From Pseudomonadales bacterium (GTDB lineage Bacteria; Pseudomonadota; Gammaproteobacteria; Pseudomonadales; Ketobacteraceae): DNA of 64,000 nt. Positions 48,339 to 57,642 of this stretch are shown here, in pieces (position 1 is the first letter of the stretch; each line of letters starts with the position of its first letter). The stretch covers positions 62,001-126,000 of the forward strand of contig PAPM01000030.1 of assembly GCA_002708905.1 (NCBI GenBank), written 5' to 3'. A program made the translations under genes and the position numbers. The notes under the pieces were generated by a model. That model saw nothing but the letters and a program-made list of their open reading frames with translations, was not told the DNA's origin and did not search any database.

Positions 48339-49547
48339 TTAGGCGTATACAGGTGCAAACGCCTGTTCGGGGTTCTCTACCGGGCCATTTTCGCCCCAGT
48401 AGGGAGACAACTTACGCAGCTTGGCCACGATGGGTGGCACGGCTTCGATGACCCGTTCAACTTCGTCCATGGTGTTGTAGCGTGACAGAGAAAACCGCAC
48501 TGTGCCGTGAGCAGCGGTATAGGGAATACCCATGGCTTTCATTACATGGGAAGGTTCCAGTGATCCGGAGGTGCAGGCAGAACCACTGGATGCAGCAATA
48601 CCCATTTTGTTCATCAACAACAGGATGGCTTCCCCTTCGATGTATTCGAAGGCAATGTTCAGGGTGTTGGGCAGGCGGTTGTCTACGTCGCCAGTAGGAA
48701 ACGCATTGGGCACTGCAGCCAGAATGCCTTCCTGGAGACGATCACGCATGGCTTTTACCTGCACGTTCTCGAACTCCATATGCTCCATGGCTTGTTCGCA
48801 GGCCAGACCCAGACCAACGATGCTGGCAGCGTTTTCAGTACCGGCTCGACGGCCGCGCTCTTGATGACCACCACGCAGCAAGGGACGAAAACGGGTACCG
48901 CGCTTCAGGTACAACACCCCCACACCTTTCGGTGCATGCAGTTTGTGACCGGACAGCGACAACATATGAATCGCGGTGTCCTGCAGATTCATGGGGATCT
49001 TGCCCACAGCCTGCACGGCATCGGTGTGGAACAGGATGCCGGCTTCGTCCGCCATCTCAGCCATCTTCTCCACCGGGAAAATAGTACCGGTTTCGTTGTT
49101 GGCCCACATCACGCTGACCACAGCCACTTCATCAGTCAACAACTTGGCGTATTCGTCCAGATCCAGACGACCTTTGCTGTCCACTTTTAATTTGTGGACG
49201 ATGTAGCCTTCTGTTTCCAGGTACTCGCACAGGTTCAGAACCGCAGGGTGCTCCACCACTGTGGTAATGATTTCCTTACGCTCCGGATTCGCCTTCAGGG
49301 CAGACAGAATTGCAGTGGAGTCTGACTCAGATCCGCAGGAGGTGAAAATGATTTCTGAATCATGCTCGGCACCCAAAATTTTCTGCACCTGGCCACGGGC
49401 TTTTTTCAGCGCCATGCCCACTTTGTTACCAAAGCTGTGCAAAGAAGAAGGATTACCGAACTGCTCAGTGAAGAAAGGCAGCATGGCATCGACAATTGCC
49501 GGGTCCACCATGGTGGTCGCATTGTTATCCAGATAGATATCGCTCAT
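48339..49547 (-). CDS. nifS: Cysteine desulfurase NifS
   Basis: 402 residues. PLP-binding Lys in LSLSGHKLHAPKGVGVLY (~200-206) and the catalytic loop Cys in SSGSACTSGSLEPSHVM (~325). N-terminal YLDNNATTMVDPA is typical. Supplies sulfide for Fe-S cluster formation on NifU. 17 bases downstream of nifU. Confidence 0.97.
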   Translation of the reverse strand: MSDIYLDNNATTMVDPAIVDAMLPFFTEQFGNPSSLHSFGNKVGMALKKARGQVQKILGAEHDSEIIFTSCGSESDSTAILSALKANPERKEIITTVVEHPAVLNLCEYLETEGYIVHKLKVDSKGRLDLDEYAKLLTDEVAVVSVMWANNETGTIFPVEKMAEMADEAGILFHTDAVQAVGKIPMNLQDTAIHMLSLSGHKLHAPKGVGVLYLKRGTRFRPLLRGGHQERGRRAGTENAASIVGLGLACEQAMEHMEFENVQVKAMRDRLQEGILAAVPNAFPTGDVDNRLPNTLNIAFEYIEGEAILLLMNKMGIAASSGSACTSGSLEPSHVMKAMGIPYTAAHGTVRFSLSRYNTMDEVERVIEAVPPIVAKLRKLSPYWGENGPVENPEQAFAPVYA

Positions 49548-49564
49548 GACTCTCTCCTCTCTTC

Positions 49565-50515
49565 TTAAGCAGCAGGACGTTCGCTGGCTGGGATAACCTT
49601 GATGAATTCACCCATGGCTTCAATCAGTTTCTGTTGAATACCACCCAGAGTCATCGCCGCCATCTGACAACCGCTACAGGCACCCACCAGGTTGACGTAT
49701 ACGGTCTTGCCGTCCACATCCACTAGCTCAACATCACCGTTGTCAGCGCGCAGGGCAGGACGCATGGCTTCCAGCACTTCTTCAATTTTGCGGATGCGCT
49801 GAACCAGGGTCAGGCCGCCTTTCGCAGCGGCTGGGGCTGCAGCAGGTACGGCGCCAGGCACTTCGATTTCCACCAGATCAGGTTTCTTCTTCTCAACCTT
49901 TTTCGCTTTCTTCTTGCCGGAGGCAGCAGGTACGAAGGTTTCACCGCGGGCCGCCATTTCTTCAGTCAACAGGTTTTCAATGGCTTCATGGCAGGAAGAA
50001 CAACCACCACCGGCTTTGGTGTAGTTAGTTACTTCTTCCACGCTGCTCAGGTTGTTGGCCTTGATGGTGTCGCGCACCATGACTTCGTCGATGGCAAAAC
50101 ACTTACAGACCAGTGCACCCTCTTCGTGATCGTCGCTCCACTCTTCACCACGGTAGTTGGCAACGGCGGCTTGCAGAGCTTCACGCCCCATCACAGAGCA
50201 GTGCATTTTTTCAGGGGGCAGGCCATCCAGAAAATCCGCAATATCCTGATTGGAAATTTGCAGCGCTTCATCCAACGTTTTGCCTTTCACCATTTCTGTC
50301 AGGGCAGAAGAAGAAGCAATCGCAGAACCACAGCCGAAGGTTTGGAAGCCGGCGTCCAGAATAATTTCCGTTTCCGGCTCCACTTTCAGAGTCAATCGCA
50401 GAGCGTCGCCGCAACTGATGGAACCTACATCGCCCACACCATTAGCGTCTGCTACTGCGCCGGCATTCTTCGGGTTGTAGAAATGTTCTTTAACTTTTTC
50501 TGAGTAATCCCACAT
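49565..50515 (-). CDS. nifU: NifU Fe-S scaffold
   Basis: 316 residues with three domains. An IscU-like domain lies at ~1-125 ([34 protein letters not shown]). A central [2Fe-2S] BFD-like domain has VCKCFAI and [17 protein letters not shown]-terminal Nfu domain has [17 protein letters not shown] lysine/alanine-rich linker (~205-230) joins the last two. It assembles clusters for nitrogenase proteins using NifS sulfur. Second gene after iscA in the operon. Confidence 0.97.
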   Translation of the reverse strand: MWDYSEKVKEHFYNPKNAGAVADANGVGDVGSISCGDALRLTLKVEPETEIILDAGFQTFGCGSAIASSSALTEMVKGKTLDEALQISNQDIADFLDGLPPEKMHCSVMGREALQAAVANYRGEEWSDDHEEGALVCKCFAIDEVMVRDTIKANNLSSVEEVTNYTKAGGGCSSCHEAIENLLTEEMAARGETFVPAASGKKKAKKVEKKKPDLVEIEVPGAVPAAAPAAAKGGLTLVQRIRKIEEVLEAMRPALRADNGDVELVDVDGKTVYVNLVGACSGCQMAAMTLGGIQQKLIEAMGEFIKVIPASERPAA

Positions 50516-50585
50516 GGTCTCAGCTCTCCTGGTGCGATTCGTTTAGTCGGGGTCGGGTATCGACACTTACGTACTTAGCAGCTAC

Positions 50586-50909
50586 TTAACCGCTGAATGA
50601 TTTGCCACAGCCGCAGGCGCCCGCTGCGTTTGGATTTTCAAATTTGAATCCGCTGCCTTCCAAACCATCCAGGAAGTCCACCGTAACGCCCAGAAGAAGA
50701 GGTGCACTGCTGGGATCTACCAACACTTTCACACCGGGGAATTCCACCACTTCATCATCTTGCGCTGCAGCTTCCTCAAGGCGCATGCCATACTGGAGTC
50801 CTGAGCAGCCCCCACTCTCAACTTTGATACGCAAGCCAGCGATGGGTTTTTCGGCAGAATCAATGAAGCGTCTAACAGCAGATACGGCGTTGTCGGTGAG
50901 GTGTATCAT
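50586..50909 (-). CDS. iscA: IscA-type Fe-S carrier of the nif cluster
   Basis: 107 residues from the ATG at 50909 (GGAG 8 bases upstream); an ATG at 50951 gives a longer N-terminus not typical of the family. Conserved cysteines: C35-type in ESGGCSGLQYGM and GACGCGKSFSG at the end. Carries Fe or Fe-S clusters to nitrogenase maturation steps. First gene of the operon, directly after a consensus sigma54 promoter. Confidence 0.93.
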   Translation of the reverse strand: MIHLTDNAVSAVRRFIDSAEKPIAGLRIKVESGGCSGLQYGMRLEEAAAQDDEVVEFPGVKVLVDPSSAPLLLGVTVDFLDGLEGSGFKFENPNAAGACGCGKSFSG

Positions 50910-50969
50910 GGCAGTTTCTCCGGTAGCTAAAGCGTTAGGGAATCGATACATAAGGTACCAGAGAGATTT

Positions 50970-50985
50970 TGCAAGCCATGTGCCA
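50970..50985 (-). promoter_or_regulatory. Sigma54 promoter of the iscA-nifUSV operon
   Basis: On the minus strand TGGCACATGGCTTGCA, a perfect match to TGGCAC-N5-TTGCA with correct GG-N10-GC spacing. 61 bases before the iscA start. Confidence 0.92.
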
Positions 50986-51081
50986 CTGGTTTTGCCAACA
51001 GGATTTTTCCTTGTTTTTCATGCAGTTAATGATTTTTGAAATAAGAATTTGGCTGTCGGAAACTCCACGGCAGCCTGGCTT

Positions 51082-51097
51082 TGTCGCAATCACGACA
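51082..51097 (-). promoter_or_regulatory. NifA box 1 of the iscA operon
   Basis: TGT-CGCAATCACG-ACA, ~100 bases upstream of the -24 element. Confidence 0.82.
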
Positions 51098-51125
51098 GGC
51101 CGCAGCTTTGTAGCGAAGAAACAAT

Positions 51126-51141
51126 TGTCAGAGAGGCAACA
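51126..51141 (-). promoter_or_regulatory. NifA box 2 of the iscA operon
   Basis: TGT-CAGAGAGGCA-ACA, 44 bases beyond box 1 and overlapping the 3' end of the DUF364 gene. Confidence 0.72.
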
Positions 51142-51916
51142 ATTGGTAGGAGACAGAGTCAACAAAGATGTTGGTACCGCCCCCTTCCATCAGAATTTGC
51201 AGCAATAAATCAGGCTGGTTAATGCGAACGCCGGCAAGATAGTCAACACCAAAATCCCCCCACTCCGATAACCAGGGCAGGCTCGGCCCCATCAATACCA
51301 CTGTTGCCCGTTGGCTCAGACTCAACAAATGGGGGAGGGTTTTGTTGGCAATACTACTGGCAGTGATAAACACCCAATCCGCCTGGGGCAATACCCAGTT
51401 GGCCGCCGCATCCGGTAGGTCACCTGCCCCCGGACGCCGTTCAATACAACTGAAATCAAAATGGTCTCGATAGCGATCCAATCCCGGATAACGGCCGATA
51501 ATGGCTACTTTGGCGCCGCTTAATTCCGGCTTGAAATGTTCAAAGACAGAAAGATGAGGCGCTGGAGAAAAACTCAGCGCCTGTGCCTTATTAAGCAAAG
51601 GAGAATTGTGATTGATGAGCGCGTTAACCACTGCTGTGCCCACCACAGCTTCACTGCTGTTCCAGCTGGACAACCAGGGTACCAGCTCTGCTGTATTACG
51701 CCCGGATAGACTTCCGGGCCAGGGTAAATTACGGGGCGATTCCGTTGGGCTAAAGCAGATTCCATATCCGCTTGAACCATCCTCGATTTTCACGGCAGCC
51801 CGGGACCAACTTAACCCCAACGCCATGTGCTGCAATACCGCTGAACGGCTTTGCGCCCGATCCATAATCAGACGATACAGCTGATTGGCATCCACGATGG
51901 ACGGCATTTTATGCAC
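51128..51916 (-). CDS. DUF364-family protein of the nif operon
   Basis: 262 residues. C-terminal half (~135-250) is a Rossmann-like domain with VAIIGRYPGLDRYRDHFDFS and ADWVFITASSIANKTLPHL, matching DUF364 (with a DUF4213-like N-terminal domain). DUF364 proteins have been suggested to chelate heavy metals. In nif clusters a role in Mo or Fe delivery to FeMo-co is attractive but unproven. Its start overlaps the preceding gene's end by 8 bases. Last gene of the nifENX operon, and followed by the iscA promoter. Confidence 0.78.
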   Translation of the reverse strand: MHKMPSIVDANQLYRLIMDRAQSRSAVLQHMALGLSWSRAAVKIEDGSSGYGICFSPTESPRNLPWPGSLSGRNTAELVPWLSSWNSSEAVVGTAVVNALINHNSPLLNKAQALSFSPAPHLSVFEHFKPELSGAKVAIIGRYPGLDRYRDHFDFSCIERRPGAGDLPDAAANWVLPQADWVFITASSIANKTLPHLLSLSQRATVVLMGPSLPWLSEWGDFGVDYLAGVRINQPDLLLQILMEGGGTNIFVDSVSYQLLPL

Positions 51917-52283
51917 CCAGGGCTGGCAGCAATTTCAACTCGGACTTAAGTCGTTCCTGGGTGCCCCAGGTTGTCACACCTTCAACAAACCAACGTTCGT
52001 CTGTCGGGTGGGGCACCAGCACATCGAACTCGGCAAACACCTGGCCACCCTGATGGATCAGTACGCTTCCCAGCTTGGTACCGGATGAACTGCGCCATTC
52101 TCCCGAAAACGTCTGACTGCCGTCAAACGGATCGGTTTGCATTTCATGGCTGGTGAGTTGATCCGGTATACGATCCTGTAGATGCCCCAGCCCGGCACGC
52201 TCCAGCTCCGCCACCAAGGCCGCCTGGATCTGTGCCAGACTGGAAAGAGCAGATTGCTCTCGGCTATCAAGCTCAGTTGCCAT
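51909..52283 (-). CDS. Unknown nif-operon protein (124 residues)
   Basis: Short helical N-terminus (SLAQIQAALVAELERAGLG) and a beta-rich C-terminal half (FSGEWRSSSGTKLGSVLIHQ, GQVFAEFDVLVPHPTDE). No cysteines. It does not match a named family that I know, although related proteins sit in the same slot in Azotobacter-type clusters. 6 bases after the 2Fe-2S gene and overlapping the DUF364 start, so tightly coupled. Confidence 0.7.
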   Translation of the reverse strand: MATELDSREQSALSSLAQIQAALVAELERAGLGHLQDRIPDQLTSHEMQTDPFDGSQTFSGEWRSSSGTKLGSVLIHQGGQVFAEFDVLVPHPTDERWFVEGVTTWGTQERLKSELKLLPALGA

Positions 52284-52289
52284 GAGCGA

Positions 52290-52616
52290 CTAACCCCACA
52301 CCTGTTCCGGGGCAAGCTTTTCGGTGACAACTTCACCCCCCACAAGATGCTGGTCAATTATTTGATCCACATCTTCCGGCTGTACGTTCATGTACAAATG
52401 AGCACCCGGGAATACCAACACATTGGCACCGGCCTGACAGGGCCCCAAACATGCCGTTGGCACCAGGGAAACCTTGTTAAACAGGTTGCGCGCAATAATG
52501 CCCTGAGAAAACGCCGGCATTAACTTATCGGCGCCTTTCTCAGTACAGCTACTGCGAGGATGACCTGCAGGACGTTGCTGACCGCATATGAATACATGAT
52601 ATTCTGGACGTGGCAT
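52290..52616 (-). CDS. Thioredoxin-like [2Fe-2S] ferredoxin
   Basis: 108 residues. Four cysteines spaced as in thioredoxin-fold ferredoxins: FICGQQRP ... RSSCTEKG and ACLGPCQAG (the C-x3-C pair), with the N-terminal MPRPEYHVFICG. Such ferredoxins sit in nif clusters of Azotobacter-type organisms. It likely serves as an electron carrier in cofactor assembly or nitrogenase protection. 6 bases from fdxB. Confidence 0.87.
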   Translation of the reverse strand: MPRPEYHVFICGQQRPAGHPRSSCTEKGADKLMPAFSQGIIARNLFNKVSLVPTACLGPCQAGANVLVFPGAHLYMNVQPEDVDQIIDQHLVGGEVVTEKLAPEQVWG

Positions 52617-52622
52617 GACAAT

Positions 52623-52922
52623 TTACCCCGCTAGTGATTCGTGAGTGTGGCAATTCTTGGGGCATACTGCCGCACAGGATTTGCAACCAATGCAATCCAT
52701 AGCGTCTTTGATGCTCATGACCATCATCTCATCATCTTCATCATAGAAATCGTCGTCTTCGTCGATTTCCTCACCGCGTTCCACTAACTCGAAAACATCC
52801 CGTGGGCAGACTTTATAGCAACGCCCACATCCAATGCAGGTTGACGCATTCAGCTCGGTTACGAACTCCGGCACCCATTCCTCACCGCCACGGGTACGGC
52901 CGACTATTACACCATCTGTCAT
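52623..52922 (-). CDS. fdxB: Nif-specific ferredoxin III, FdxB type
   Basis: 99 residues with two CxxCxxC ... CP clusters: CIGCGRCYKVCP and CIGCKSCAAVCPK. A conspicuous acidic insert (EIDEDDDFYDEDDE) separates them. This is the '2[4Fe-4S] ferredoxin III, nif-specific' family. Electron donor in nitrogenase or FeMo-co synthesis. Confidence 0.93.
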   Translation of the reverse strand: MTDGVIVGRTRGGEEWVPEFVTELNASTCIGCGRCYKVCPRDVFELVERGEEIDEDDDFYDEDDEMMVMSIKDAMDCIGCKSCAAVCPKNCHTHESLAG

Positions 52923-52989
52923 GACACACCTCTCTCCACACCCCTCTCACAGGTGCCGGTTGATTTACTACATGGTTACTGATTCAGTC

Positions 52990-53199
52990 TCAGCCTTTTT
53001 CCGCTGCTTCGTAACGGGCTTTGGCACTGGCCCAATCTTCACAGGCAGCGACCGCCTGAGCGGCCAGTTCCGGCAGATTTTGATAGTCGCTCCACAGGCT
53101 GTCTTCCACCACATCGTGAATTTTGGAAGCCCAGTCAGTGGCGACCCTTTTTTTGCTGCTGACTTCTTTTTTCAGCGCTTTCAATTCATCATCAGTCAT
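52990..53199 (-). CDS. CCE_0567-family (DUF683-like) small metalloprotein
   Basis: 69 residues from the ATG at 53199 (AGGGGAG-like site upstream); a longer start is not typical. Two long helices: TDDELKALKKEVSSKKRV and LPELAAQAVAACEDWASA. The family is known as a nif-linked protein with a hairpin of helices. The exact role is not known. Lies between nafX and fdxB in the operon. Confidence 0.85.
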   Translation of the reverse strand: MTDDELKALKKEVSSKKRVATDWASKIHDVVEDSLWSDYQNLPELAAQAVAACEDWASAKARYEAAEKG

Positions 53200-53273
53200 T
53201 GGATTTCTCCCCTTCTCATTGGCAATAATAAAGCCATTGTCAACGTTTAAGCTTTGCAACTACAGTTCTACAA

Positions 53274-53744
53274 CTACAACTTGGCAACATCCCGGTGATC
53301 ATTCACCAAAGTGATGGCTTTGCTAGTCACCTTTTCCACTTCAGCAATCAGCTTATCCAGCGAGTCAAAACCAAAACGGTGAACATCCCTCAGCGTTTTA
53401 TCAACCACGATCAATTTTCCAACTACCACTATCGCGCGGCCAAAGCCTTCGTGAGTCAAGTTCACCATGGGTACAGCCATCAAACCGCATTCAACCTCAA
53501 TGGTGGAAGCGATGGCGTTGTAATAGGCTTTCAAGCGTGAAATAGTGGTTTCATCAGGGTCACCCACCACTGGAATTTCACGGCGCCGTTCCTTGGTCAG
53601 GATCAAGGGATCCAGTACTTTAGCGTCACTCCAGGTATCGTAAGTACCATAACTGTCCAGCGCACGCAGCTGGGTCACCACCTGCTTCACAAAAGGGTGG
53701 GTCAGGAGTGGATTCGAGTCTTCAACTACTACGGCTTCAGTCAT
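53274..53744 (-). CDS. NifX-associated nitrogen fixation protein (DUF269)
   Basis: 156 residues. Core LTHPFVKQVVTQLRALDSYGTYDTW and MVNLTHEGFGRAIVVVGKLIVVDKTLRDVHRFGF are the DUF269 signature. Found downstream of nifX in nearly all clusters. Function poorly defined, thought to aid FeMo-co trafficking. Separated from nifX by 102 bases containing a tandem repeat. Confidence 0.93.
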   Translation of the reverse strand: MTEAVVVEDSNPLLTHPFVKQVVTQLRALDSYGTYDTWSDAKVLDPLILTKERRREIPVVGDPDETTISRLKAYYNAIASTIEVECGLMAVPMVNLTHEGFGRAIVVVGKLIVVDKTLRDVHRFGFDSLDKLIAEVEKVTSKAITLVNDHRDVAKL

Positions 53745-53756
53745 GGTGTGCCTCTC

Positions 53757-53824
53757 TATTTAAGATGTTGCCCTATTTAAGATGTTGCCCTATTTAAGAT
53801 GTTGCCCTATTTAAGATGTTGCCA
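53757..53824. repeat. Four 17-base tandem repeats
   Basis: TATTTAAGATGTTGCCC repeated three times exactly and a fourth time with the last base changed (53757-53773, 53774-53790, 53791-53807, 53808-53824). Lies in the gap between nifX and the NifX-associated gene. On the message strand each unit is GGGCAACATCTTAAATA. Confidence 0.97.
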
Positions 53825-53846
53825 GTTTGGATATTTCAATTTCGTT

Positions 53847-54323
53847 TTATTCAAGCCAACCTTCCGCATCCATGGCGTCGAATTTTCCGTCTGCCATCAT
53901 GCGACCACGTTGAATGGCTTTTGCCAGCCAACTGGAGGGCCCCTCTCTCAGCTCCTGCTGCAGGCTCTCTAGCAAACTCTCAATCTGAGCGCCTTCGGTG
54001 ACCTTCACCGGCTGTACTCCCATCTCCAGCAGCTGCCGCACAGCAGATGCACCACAGGCCCGACAATAAACAGCAATACACCCGTCCAATAGCGCCAGTT
54101 TTCCAGCCAACTTATCTTCCGTGTCATCCGGCGAGATCTCGGCAAACTCACTCACAGTGAGTAATTGCACCTGGTCCACATCCACGCCATAGATCACAAA
54201 GGAACAGGCCGAGCCAAAATGCTGGTCCACCACTTTGCGATCGGAAGAGGCAAACGCGACTTTCATCAGCGTTGCACTCTGGCTGTCATCCAGTACCCTT
54301 AACTGCCGTGTCGGCCCCGCCAT
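53847..54323 (-). CDS. nifX: NifX
   Basis: 158 residues. Core VAFASSDRKVVDQHFGSACSFVIY and KLALLDGCIAVYCRACGASAVRQLLEMGV fit the NifX/NifB-C (dinitrogenase iron-molybdenum cofactor) fold. Binds NifB-co and VK-cluster between NifB and NifEN. Starts 1 base after the nifN stop codon. Confidence 0.94.
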   Translation of the reverse strand: MAGPTRQLRVLDDSQSATLMKVAFASSDRKVVDQHFGSACSFVIYGVDVDQVQLLTVSEFAEISPDDTEDKLAGKLALLDGCIAVYCRACGASAVRQLLEMGVQPVKVTEGAQIESLLESLQQELREGPSSWLAKAIQRGRMMADGKFDAMDAEGWLE

Positions 54324-54324
54324 G

Positions 54325-55719
54325 CTAGTGACTCCACAGTTGCTGCCGGTTTTCTATGTACTGCGGTGAATCCTGTTTCTGTGCGTAAATGGAATAGTAG
54401 GGTGCGGTCTCCTGATGATGTGCCATCACCAGATTGGCCAAATCGAACAGCGCCTGCGCGGTACCACGGTAACCAAACCAGCAGCGCTGGAAGCCACCCA
54501 CCAGATCGTATTGGGGGAAGCCCACTCGTAAAATTGGAACGCCAAGACGACGGGCACTTTCTACCGCGTGGCTATTACCCAGCACCAGTTGGGCCTGCTT
54601 TTCAGTCGCAACTTTTTCCAGATCTTCCAGATCACCGATATAAACCTGTTCGATGTCCAGATCGTTCAGTGCCACGCCCTTGGCCGGCACCACCGCCGCC
54701 ACGGTATCAGCACCCATGCCTTTCAATAATCGGTCATATCCCGCCAACATATCCGGGTCCGCCGCAATGGCAACGCGGGAATGCCCGAGCATGAAATGAG
54801 TATCCAACATGGCATCCTGCAACTGCTTGCGCTGACGCTGCCACCGCTCCGGCACCGGGTTATTACTAAGATTGGCCAAGGTTGCAAACCAGTCATCCAC
54901 TTCATCCAGCCCCATTAAATGGCCGAAACGAAACGCCGGAATATCGCACTTCTTGCGCAGCAACTCCGCCGAACTAAACAAACTCTCACCCACCGCCAAT
55001 GTGGCGATGCTTTCGCAGGCAGTAGCAATGTCGTCAACCGACACGCCCCCAGTGGTCAGTGGATTGTGCGGGCTATCATCCAAATGACCATCCAGGGAAC
55101 CGGACAGGTCCGGAATCATCAGCGGCCGCAAGCCGAAGCTTTCGATGCTTTCAGCCACAAACTCCAGATCCCCCGGTGTCAGATTGGCTCCGCACAGTAC
55201 ATTCACCTGGCGCTGACGCAGGCCCTTACGGGTTTTATCCTCGGGCACCAGTTCATCGATAATGCCTTTCACCGCCAGCGCAAAGCCGCTTTCGAAACTG
55301 CCGGAGAAATCCGGGGTATTCACCGCTACAACCGCAGTTTTTTCGTATTGCGGATACTTCTGACGAAAATCCCAAACACCCCGTTTGATATCCGCACCCT
55401 GGGTCTCAGCCAGACCCGTGGTGACCAGTCCAATGATGGATGGATTACTTTTTTCACAAATGGTTTTCAGCGCTTCGGTAACGTTGCCATCGGCACCCAT
55501 TACCGAGCTGACCTGATCCATCGCGGTAGTCTGCAATGGCACCGGCTCGCGGAAATGGCGCACGAAAAACACCTTGGCAAAGGCTGTGCAACCCTGGGAG
55601 CCGTGCATCAATGGCATGGAACGGGCAATACCCAGGAACGCAAGTGCGCCACCCACAGTCTGACTGGTTTTCAAAGGGCTGACGGACAAAGGTTTTTTAC
55701 GCTTGATAATCTCTGGCAT
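54325..55719 (-). CDS. nifN: NifN, FeMo-co scaffold beta subunit
   Basis: 464 residues. Signature [22 protein letters not shown] with the conserved Cys, then [16 protein letters not shown] and the C-terminal [20 protein letters not shown]. With NifE it forms the scaffold on which the FeMo cofactor is completed. Ribosome site GGGAG. 15 bases after nifE. Confidence 0.97.
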   Translation of the reverse strand: MPEIIKRKKPLSVSPLKTSQTVGGALAFLGIARSMPLMHGSQGCTAFAKVFFVRHFREPVPLQTTAMDQVSSVMGADGNVTEALKTICEKSNPSIIGLVTTGLAETQGADIKRGVWDFRQKYPQYEKTAVVAVNTPDFSGSFESGFALAVKGIIDELVPEDKTRKGLRQRQVNVLCGANLTPGDLEFVAESIESFGLRPLMIPDLSGSLDGHLDDSPHNPLTTGGVSVDDIATACESIATLAVGESLFSSAELLRKKCDIPAFRFGHLMGLDEVDDWFATLANLSNNPVPERWQRQRKQLQDAMLDTHFMLGHSRVAIAADPDMLAGYDRLLKGMGADTVAAVVPAKGVALNDLDIEQVYIGDLEDLEKVATEKQAQLVLGNSHAVESARRLGVPILRVGFPQYDLVGGFQRCWFGYRGTAQALFDLANLVMAHHQETAPYYSIYAQKQDSPQYIENRQQLWSH

Positions 55720-55734
55720 TGTCGACTCCCGCTC

Positions 55735-57141
55735 TTATCCGTTCACCGTCAGCAATTCACCTGCAGTGGTAGCCCAAGGTGCTGGACGTCGTACCGCAGC
55801 CCACACCGGACTTTCCAGCGTGAGTGTCAGCTGCCGCACCAACTCCAGCATGCCCTGATACCCGGCATAACCGAACTCACGTTCCTGGTTGATATCCAGG
55901 AAAGGAATTTTTGCTTTGAGAGCGGTGTACATGTTGCGACCGCCCGCAATCAAAATATCCGCTTTGTATTCCGCAACGGTGTCCAGCAACACTTTGGGGT
56001 TGCCTTCATCCAGCATTTTGACGTCATCCCCCATCAACTCACGGATACGGGCTTTGTCTTCTTCAGTGGATTTTTTGGTACCGGTGGCAACCACTTTCAT
56101 ACCCAGATCCTGCAAGGCAGAAATCACGGACCAGGATTTCACGCCGCCGGTATAGAGCAATACGCGCTTGCCGTTCAAACGCTCACGCCAGGGTTCCAAG
56201 GCCGCTCGCACCCGTTTTTCTTCACGTTCGATCAGGGCTTCTGTGCGCCGAGTCAGATCATCGTCACCAATCAGGCGAGCAACTTCCCGCAGTGCGTGAG
56301 AGGTATCGGTAATGCCGTAGAAGCTGCCCTCAAACCAGGGAATCTTGTAGCGCTCTTCCATCTTACGCGCCACGTTCAGCATGGCTTTGGAACACACCAT
56401 CATGTTGGCTTCCGCCTGATGCATGGTTTGTACTTCACGGAAGCGGGCGTCACCAGACAGAGTGCACAGCACCCGAATGCCCAACTCATCAAATAGCGGT
56501 AACACATGCCAGAATTCACCGGCGATGTTGTATTCACCGATGAGGTTGATGTCATGCACTTTGATACCTTCACGCTCCGCCGACTTGGGTACAGGGTCCT
56601 TGTCCCGGGTGCCAATCACATATCGCACCATGGCATCGCCGGCAATCCGGTTACCTAAATTCTTGGTACCGTAGAAACCTGCAGCATCAATGGGCACCAC
56701 AGGTACATTCCATTTTTCCTGCGCCGCTTTGCAGACGGCATCAATGTCGTCACCGATCAAAGCCGGAACGCAGGTGTTGTACACAAACACCGCCGGTGGC
56801 TGATAATCTTCAATGGCTTGCTTGATGGAGTGGTAGAGACGTTTTTCCGCACGCCCCATAACCACATCCTGTTCAGTGAGATCGGTGGTCATACCGATTC
56901 GATAGAGGTCAGGCCCACTGGAACGGGTGCCCCGGTTATCCCAGGAGCTGCCGGCACAGGCGATGGGCCCGTGAACAATATGAGCCACATCAGCGATGGG
57001 GAGCAGAGCAATCTGGGCGCCGTCAAACGCGCACCCACCGGCGGTGGAGCCAGGCTTGGGTTTGGCACAACCGGACTTTTCCTTTTTGTTGTGCTCGCAA
57101 GCGGGCTCATCCAACAGTTCTGCAATATCCTTAGCTTTCAT
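55735..57141 (-). CDS. nifE: NifE, FeMo-co scaffold alpha subunit
   Basis: 468 residues from the ATG at 57141 (AGAGGT 8 bases upstream). An upstream start at 57273 would span the promoter and is wrong. N-terminal [29 protein letters not shown] with the cluster Cys, [15 protein letters not shown] and the C-terminal [19 protein letters not shown]. Partner of NifN. First gene of the operon. Confidence 0.97.
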   Translation of the reverse strand: MKAKDIAELLDEPACEHNKKEKSGCAKPKPGSTAGGCAFDGAQIALLPIADVAHIVHGPIACAGSSWDNRGTRSSGPDLYRIGMTTDLTEQDVVMGRAEKRLYHSIKQAIEDYQPPAVFVYNTCVPALIGDDIDAVCKAAQEKWNVPVVPIDAAGFYGTKNLGNRIAGDAMVRYVIGTRDKDPVPKSAEREGIKVHDINLIGEYNIAGEFWHVLPLFDELGIRVLCTLSGDARFREVQTMHQAEANMMVCSKAMLNVARKMEERYKIPWFEGSFYGITDTSHALREVARLIGDDDLTRRTEALIEREEKRVRAALEPWRERLNGKRVLLYTGGVKSWSVISALQDLGMKVVATGTKKSTEEDKARIRELMGDDVKMLDEGNPKVLLDTVAEYKADILIAGGRNMYTALKAKIPFLDINQEREFGYAGYQGMLELVRQLTLTLESPVWAAVRRPAPWATTAGELLTVNG

Positions 57142-57190
57142 AGCGCGACCTCTAGTAATTGCTGACAATGGCAACCGCAGCAAGACCAGG

Positions 57191-57206
57191 TGCAACGGAC
57201 ATACCA
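57191..57206 (-). promoter_or_regulatory. Sigma54 promoter of nifENX operon
   Basis: On the minus strand TGGTATGTCCGTTGCA: GG-N10-GC spacing and TTGCA are perfect, the -24 element is TGGTAT rather than TGGCAC. 50 bases before nifE. Confidence 0.8.
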
Positions 57207-57251
57207 CAAGATAACGCATTGTTTTTAAAGGGTTTGAATGGCTTGGTGTTA

Positions 57252-57267
57252 TGTCGACATTGCGACA
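57252..57267 (-). promoter_or_regulatory. NifA box 1 of nifE
   Basis: TGT-CGACATTGCG-ACA, ~47 bases upstream of the -24 element. Palindromic, so it could also serve the rightward side. Confidence 0.72.
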
Positions 57268-57333
57268 AAGCATTTTGGATTGCAGGTTCTGCGACAGGAA
57301 TGGTGGGGATTTCAGAATTTACCCCCAGTCTGC

Positions 57334-57349
57334 TGTGGGGTTTCCGACA
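57334..57349 (-). promoter_or_regulatory. NifA box 2 of nifE
   Basis: TGT-GGGGTTTCCG-ACA, ~130 bases upstream of the nifE -24 element. It lies ~115 bases upstream of the candidate rightward promoter at 57463 too. Confidence 0.72.
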
Positions 57350-57462
57350 ATCTTCATCGACTCATCCTGTAACGAACTGCTCAGACGTCCGCTTACAGGA
57401 AATTAATTTGTTGATTGATAAGGGAAAGAATCCGAAATGGGAATAAATCTCGACTAAGGGCA

Positions 57463-57477
57463 TGGGGCTTGCAGTGC
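57463..57477 (+). promoter_or_regulatory. Weak sigma54-like site facing away from nifE
   Basis: TGGGGCTTGCAGTGC has GG-N10-GC spacing but a poor -24 box. It is 42 bases before the small gene at 57519 and downstream of the two NifA boxes in that direction. Confidence 0.3.
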
Positions 57478-57518
57478 GGTTAACAAACATCACTGCTCGT
57501 GAGAATCGGGAGACCACC

Positions 57519-57638
57519 ATGCGAGTCAAAGCAGCTCACACTTTTCTGAAGCCCGCTTTAATGTGGATGATGATCATCGCCTACGTGGCATTGGGCGATG
57601 TTCAGGTCAATCAGATGATTGCGATGACTCTGCCCTGA
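57519..57638 (+). CDS. Small membrane peptide divergent from nifE
   Basis: 39 residues: MRVKAAHTFLKPALM, then a hydrophobic stretch (WMMIIAYVALGDV), then QMIAMTLP. The ATG is preceded by GGGAG at 7-8 bases. Positive N-terminus and one membrane segment suggest a single-span peptide. No known family. It is divergent from nifE and shares its NifA boxes. It may be real, but such a short frame could also be chance. Confidence 0.4.
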   Translation: MRVKAAHTFLKPALMWMMIIAYVALGDVQVNQMIAMTLP

Positions 57639-57642
57639 GTAT

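Noticed and set aside
53757-53824. CRISPR-like repeat array
   Set aside because: The units are direct tandem copies with no spacers, so it is not a CRISPR array.
54919-56496. Long open frame (525 codons) on the plus strand opposite nifN/nifE
   Set aside because: It is antisense to two strongly conserved nif genes and its translation shows no family features; it follows from codon bias on the other strand.
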